The notes under the pieces were generated by a model that worked only from the letters and a program-made list of their open reading frames with translations, made no database searches and was not told the DNA's origin. 34,357 nt of DNA. Source: Intestinibacillus massiliensis (lineage in GTDB: Bacteria > Bacillota > Clostridia > Oscillospirales > Butyricicoccaceae). The stretch lies in the NCBI RefSeq assembly GCF_900155735.1, contig NZ_LT707049.1, forward strand, positions 1 to 34,357, written 5' to 3'. Shown in pieces: positions 31,149 through 34,357 of this stretch; positions within the stretch are counted from its first letter, which is position 1; every line of letters begins with the position of its first letter. Position numbers and translations under genes: made by a program.

Positions 31149-32693
31149 TTATTCCCACTCGATCGTTGCCGGCGGCTTCGAGGTGATATCATACACAATC
31201 CGGTTGATATGCCCCACCTCATTGACGATGCGTACGGAAATCCGGTCGAGCACATCGTACGGGATGCGCGCCCAATCGGCCGTCATAAAGTCGGTCGTGG
31301 TTACGCCGCGCAGGGCAAGCGTATAATCATAGGTCCTGCCGTCGCCCATGACGCCGACTGAACGCATATTGGTAAGCACGGCAAAGTACTGGTTCATCGT
31401 AGCCCCCAGGCCTGCCTTTGCAATTTCGTCGCGGAAAATAAAGTCCGCTTCCCGCAGCACGTCCAGCTTTTCCTTTGTAATGTCGCCGATGACGCGGATC
31501 GCCAGGCCGGGGCCCGGGAACGGCTGGCGCATGACCAGGTATTCCGGCAGATCCAGCTCGCGGCCAAGCTGGCGTACCTCGTCCTTGAACAGCAGGCGCA
31601 GCGGCTCAATGATTTCCTTGAAATCAACATAATCCGGCAGGCCGCCCACGTTATGGTGGCTCTTGATGACCGCCGCGTCGCCCGCGCCGGACTCGATCAC
31701 ATCGGGATAAATGGTGCCCTGCACCAGGTAATCGACCTTGCCGATCTTCTGCGCCTCGTCCTCAAAGACGCGGATAAATTCCTCGCCGATGATCTTGCGC
31801 TTGGCCTCCGGCTCGGATACGCCGGCCAGCTTGTCCAGGAAACGCTTTTCCGCGTCCACACGGACAAAGTTAATCTCCCATTTGGAAAATGCCGCTTCGA
31901 CCTCGTCGCCCTCGTCCTTGCGCATCAGGCCGTGATCGACAAAGACGCAGGTGAGCTGGTTGCCGACCGCCTCGGCCAGCAGCGCCGCCGCGACCGAAGA
32001 GTCCACGCCGCCCGACAGCGCAAGCAGCACCTTACCGTCCCCGACCTTTTCGCGGATGGCCTGGATCGACGTATTTTTGTAGTCCTCCATCGTCCAGTCG
32101 CCCTTTGCGTTACAGATCTCATAGAGGAAGTTCTTCAGCATCAGGGCGCCGTTCTCCGTGTGGTTGACCTCCGGATGGAACTGCACGCCGTAGAAGCCGC
32201 GCCCCTCGTCCGCAATTGCAACATTGGGGCACATCGCGGTATGGCCGACGAGGGCGAACCCCTCCGGCACCCTGGCCATATAGTCGCTGTGGCTCATCCA
32301 GGAAATGCCCTCTTGCGGCAGCCCCTTGAACAGCTTGCAGCCCGTGGAATAATAGGTCTGCGTCTTGCCGTATTCGCGCGCGGAATCGTCCTGCGCCGCG
32401 GTGACCTCGCCGCCGAGGAGCTGCGCCATGAGCTGGCACCCATAGCAAATGCCGAGCACCGGGATGCCCAACCCGAAAATTTCCTTGCTGCAACGTGGGG
32501 AATCCGCCTCATAAACGCTGTTCGGCCCGCCGGTAAAGATGATACCGATGGGCGCAAGGGCGCGGATTTCCTCGATCGGGGTCTTGTAGGACTTCACTTC
32601 ACAGTATACGTTATGCTCGCGGACGCGGCGCGCGATCAGCTGGTTATACTGCCCGCCAAAATCCAAAACCAAAACAAGTTGGTGCTTCTGCAT
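31149..32693 (-). CDS. guaA: GMP synthase (glutamine-hydrolysing)
   Basis: This 514-residue protein converts XMP to GMP with glutamine and ATP in purine synthesis. The N-terminal class I glutaminase has the nucleophile in [15 protein letters not shown] and the HPE of FHPEVNHT. The pyrophosphatase P loop [16 protein letters not shown] and the C-terminal KPPATIEWE are intact, and the length is standard. The start follows AAGGGAG. It is monocistronic with its own promoter. This is the canonical enzyme, in contrast to the paralogue at 24887. Confidence 0.96.
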   Translation of the reverse strand: MQKHQLVLVLDFGGQYNQLIARRVREHNVYCEVKSYKTPIEEIRALAPIGIIFTGGPNSVYEADSPRCSKEIFGLGIPVLGICYGCQLMAQLLGGEVTAAQDDSAREYGKTQTYYSTGCKLFKGLPQEGISWMSHSDYMARVPEGFALVGHTAMCPNVAIADEGRGFYGVQFHPEVNHTENGALMLKNFLYEICNAKGDWTMEDYKNTSIQAIREKVGDGKVLLALSGGVDSSVAAALLAEAVGNQLTCVFVDHGLMRKDEGDEVEAAFSKWEINFVRVDAEKRFLDKLAGVSEPEAKRKIIGEEFIRVFEDEAQKIGKVDYLVQGTIYPDVIESGAGDAAVIKSHHNVGGLPDYVDFKEIIEPLRLLFKDEVRQLGRELDLPEYLVMRQPFPGPGLAIRVIGDITKEKLDVLREADFIFRDEIAKAGLGATMNQYFAVLTNMRSVGVMGDGRTYDYTLALRGVTTTDFMTADWARIPYDVLDRISVRIVNEVGHINRIVYDITSKPPATIEWE

Positions 32694-32729
32694 GAAGAAT
32701 CTCCCTTCTCAATCTTATCTAACACTAAA

Positions 32730-32758
32730 ATTATGCCACAACCGCCGCCGTGCAGCAA
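32730..32758 (-). promoter_or_regulatory. Promoter of guaA
   Basis: On the minus strand, TTGCTG (32753-32758) and CATAAT (32730-32735) are 17 bases apart, giving a leader of about 30 bases. That is too short for a purine riboswitch, and none is seen. Confidence 0.55.
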
Positions 32759-32904
32759 GGGTTTTAGAACTTTTATTTTGATTTATCGAACGATTTGGCA
32801 TAGATACTGAAATCTTCCCGTTTTTGTCATTTATTTTTAGAATAATTCCATCTTTTGCGTCAAAAATAACTTTAAATAACTTGAAGAAAGGGTGGAATCT
32901 TACT

Positions 32905-33900
32905 TTGAAAACAAATCGCAGCGCATCCTTGCGCACCCTGTTATGCGCAGTCCTTGCACTTCCCCTGTTCGGCCTGTCCCTCCCGTCCGCCTTCGGCTTC
33001 TGGTCCACTGCCGGCGCAGCCGCAGCCATTGACGAAGCCGCAATCCTGACCGCCTCTGCCGGCAGCGCACCGGTCGCCTCCCCCGTGGAGGGCGAAACCT
33101 ATACCGGCGTTTACGTCGAGCTCCCGCTTTCCGCCACCGACGCGGACGGCGACGCCGTGATCTTTAAACTGGTTGACGCGCCGCGCCTGGGCACGGCCAA
33201 GGTCGAGGGCAGCACCCTGCAGTACACGCCGACCGAAGGCAAGACCGGCACGGACAAATTCACCTATGCCGCGGTGGACACCCTGGGCAACGTCTCCGAA
33301 CCTGCGCAGGTCAAGCTGAAAATCCGTAAAAATGCCGCGAAAATGACCTATGCCGACATGTCCGCCGACAGCGCGCATTACGCCGCCCTGCGCCTGTCCG
33401 AATGCGGCGCGATCACCGGCGAGAAGATCGGCGCGTCCTACTTCTTCCATCCCGACGACACCGTAACGCGCAGCGAGTTTATCGCAATGGCGTCCGCCGT
33501 CGCCCGCCTCCCGATCACGCAGACCGCGCAGACCGATTTTGCGGACGACTCCGGCCTGTCCGCCTGGGCAAAGCCCTATATCAGCGCGGCCGCGAACACC
33601 GGCCTTATCAGCGGCTACCTGACCGCTTCGGGCAATGCGGAAATCCGCGGCGGCAACCCGATCACCATGGCGGAAGCCAGCGTGATCGTCAACAACCTGC
33701 TGACGGAAAACCTGGACGCCCCGGTAGAAGCCGCGGCGCTTGAAAACAGCATGGCGCCCGCCTGGGCCGCTTCGGCCACCGCCCGCCTGGCCGCCGCCGA
33801 GGTGCTGCCGGACGAGGCCAAAAATGAGCCTTCCGACAAGATCACGCGCAAGACCGCCTGTGAAATGCTGTACCGCGCCATGTCCCTGATGGACGCGTAA
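32905..33900 (+). CDS. Secreted SLH-domain protein with a cadherin-like domain
   Basis: The likely start is TTG at 32905, ten bases after AAAGGGTGG; the longer frame upstream lacks a site. The 331-residue product begins with a signal peptide (LRTLLCAVLALPLFGLSLPS). A bacterial Ig/cadherin-like domain follows (PVEGETYTGVYVELPLSATD, then DGDAVIFKLV and YTPTEGKTGTDKFTYAAVD). SLH-type repeats then run to the end (MTYADMSADSAHYAALRLSE; FADDSGLSAWAKPYISAAAN). It is probably attached to the cell wall; its ligand is unknown. Confidence 0.85.
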   Translation: MKTNRSASLRTLLCAVLALPLFGLSLPSAFGFWSTAGAAAAIDEAAILTASAGSAPVASPVEGETYTGVYVELPLSATDADGDAVIFKLVDAPRLGTAKVEGSTLQYTPTEGKTGTDKFTYAAVDTLGNVSEPAQVKLKIRKNAAKMTYADMSADSAHYAALRLSECGAITGEKIGASYFFHPDDTVTRSEFIAMASAVARLPITQTAQTDFADDSGLSAWAKPYISAAANTGLISGYLTASGNAEIRGGNPITMAEASVIVNNLLTENLDAPVEAAALENSMAPAWAASATARLAAAEVLPDEAKNEPSDKITRKTACEMLYRAMSLMDA

Positions 33901-33909
33901 TCCTCAAAA

Positions 33910-33942
33910 AAGCTGCTTCCCAACAGGAAGCAGCTTTTATTT
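33910..33942 (+). terminator. Hairpin terminator after the SLH protein gene
   Basis: AAGCTGCTTCC pairs perfectly with GGAAGCAGCTT around CAACA and is followed by TTATTTT. The upstream A run lets it serve the minus-strand gene as well. Confidence 0.9.
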
Positions 33943-33960
33943 TGTGTGAAATATCTGCGA

Positions 33961-34083
33961 TTATGCCGCACGACCCGCGCCTTCCGCCATCGCCTCCTGC
34001 ATCGTATCGGCGGAGAAGCAAAATGCCCCGCTCCTGTCATAGGCCTCTACATGTCCGTTCACCATTTTATAAATCAGTTCCAT
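33961..34083 (-). CDS. Small hypothetical protein (40 aa)
   Basis: The ATG at 34081-34083 follows AAAGGAGA at good spacing. The 40 residues begin MELIYKMVNGHVEAYDRSG and end in a short helix (SADTMQEAMAEGAG). The pattern is that of a small beta-hairpin-helix protein. I do not recognise a family. It lies 26 bases after the partial gene on its right and is probably co-transcribed with it. Confidence 0.6.
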   Translation of the reverse strand: MELIYKMVNGHVEAYDRSGAFCFSADTMQEAMAEGAGRAA

Positions 34084-34109
34084 TTTGCATTCTCCTTTCT
34101 TCGATATTT

Positions 34110-34357
34110 TTATTCTACATCTTTTGCTGTCCCATAATCAGGACTTGTAAGCTCGAGCAGCAAAAATTTTTGATCCCCGCGCGTTTCCACCCGGCAGCCC
34201 GCGAAGGCAAACGCCAGCGGGCAGGGCGCGCACGGGTCAAACACACAGGCGACCTTGAGCCGCGCGCCGTCCCGCTCGACCTGAACGCTTCCGGCCGCGG
34301 CCGCGGCGTCGATCAGCGGGTCGCCGGTCTCGATGGGCGGGGGCGCTTGCGGCGGGG
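34110..34357 (-). CDS. Partial gene running off the right edge
   Basis: The last 81 codons of a minus-strand gene, whose start lies outside the window. The visible part has four closely spaced Cys residues (CVFDPCAPCPLAFAFAGC) and ends LLLELTSPDYG...KDVE. The Cys cluster could bind metal. I do not recognise a family. Confidence 0.6.
   Translation of the reverse strand, partial: PPQAPPPIETGDPLIDAAAAAGSVQVERDGARLKVACVFDPCAPCPLAFAFAGCRVETRGDQKFLLLELTSPDYGTAKDVE

Noticed and set aside
31653-32810. 385-codon plus-strand frame opposite guaA
   Set aside because: It is a shadow of the guaA coding sequence, with no ribosome binding site and no family motif.
32694-32823. Purine riboswitch upstream of guaA
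   Set aside because: The leader after the promoter is only about 30 bases and no paired-loop aptamer was found.

Overview
The window looks like chromosome of a spore-forming, gut-type Clostridia member of moderately high GC. The support is a small acid-soluble spore protein gene, S-layer homology (SLH) proteins, an Agr-type two-component system, and Firmicutes-style ribosome binding sites. The exact genus cannot be fixed from this sequence. No rRNA, tRNA or CRISPR array was seen. Bases 1 to about 22,080 are accessory DNA with many broken genes. Bases 22,113 to the right end look like ordinary chromosomal housekeeping sequence.

Accessory part, left to right. A frameshifted ParA remnant (45-301) is followed by a six-gene leftward operon (4478 down to 702). 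It encodes a permuted papain-fold hydrolase, an aegerolysin-like protein, a protein with a pattern like beta-pore-forming toxins, a small beta-rich protein, a Nif11-like RiPP precursor, and a YydG-like radical SAM peptide epimerase. Divergent from it is an AgrA/AgrC-like pair (4663-6715). Direct repeats next to the operon's -35 box suggest that the regulator activates the operon. I think this is the least expected locus in the window. Next come an IS fragment, a class I Fic toxin with its antitoxin, and a graveyard of surface-protein, LytTR and SLH remnants (8268-9249).

A tyrosine recombinase (9640-10485) sits beside inverted sites that flank a short hairpin-rich segment (10493-10865). That segment carries a sigma70-like promoter which now points away from a 1313-residue SLH surface protein (11209-15150). 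This looks like an invertible promoter caught in the OFF orientation. Further right is an operon of amidoligase, class II glutamine amidotransferase and a 28-residue acidic-tailed peptide (16985-19134), a candidate peptide-modification system. A second Fic module follows, with intact antitoxin and frameshifted toxin, then a serine resolvase and a HipA-like kinase with a partner protein (20748-21952).

Chromosomal part: an alpha/beta-type SASP, a UppS-like prenyltransferase, a DUF1015 protein, a GMP-synthase paralogue with a degenerate glutaminase domain, a GNAT acetyltransferase, an Lrp regulator divergent from a MATE exporter, a YeiH-family transporter divergent from a LysR regulator, a full-length GuaA, a small SLH protein, a 40-residue protein, and a gene running off the right edge.
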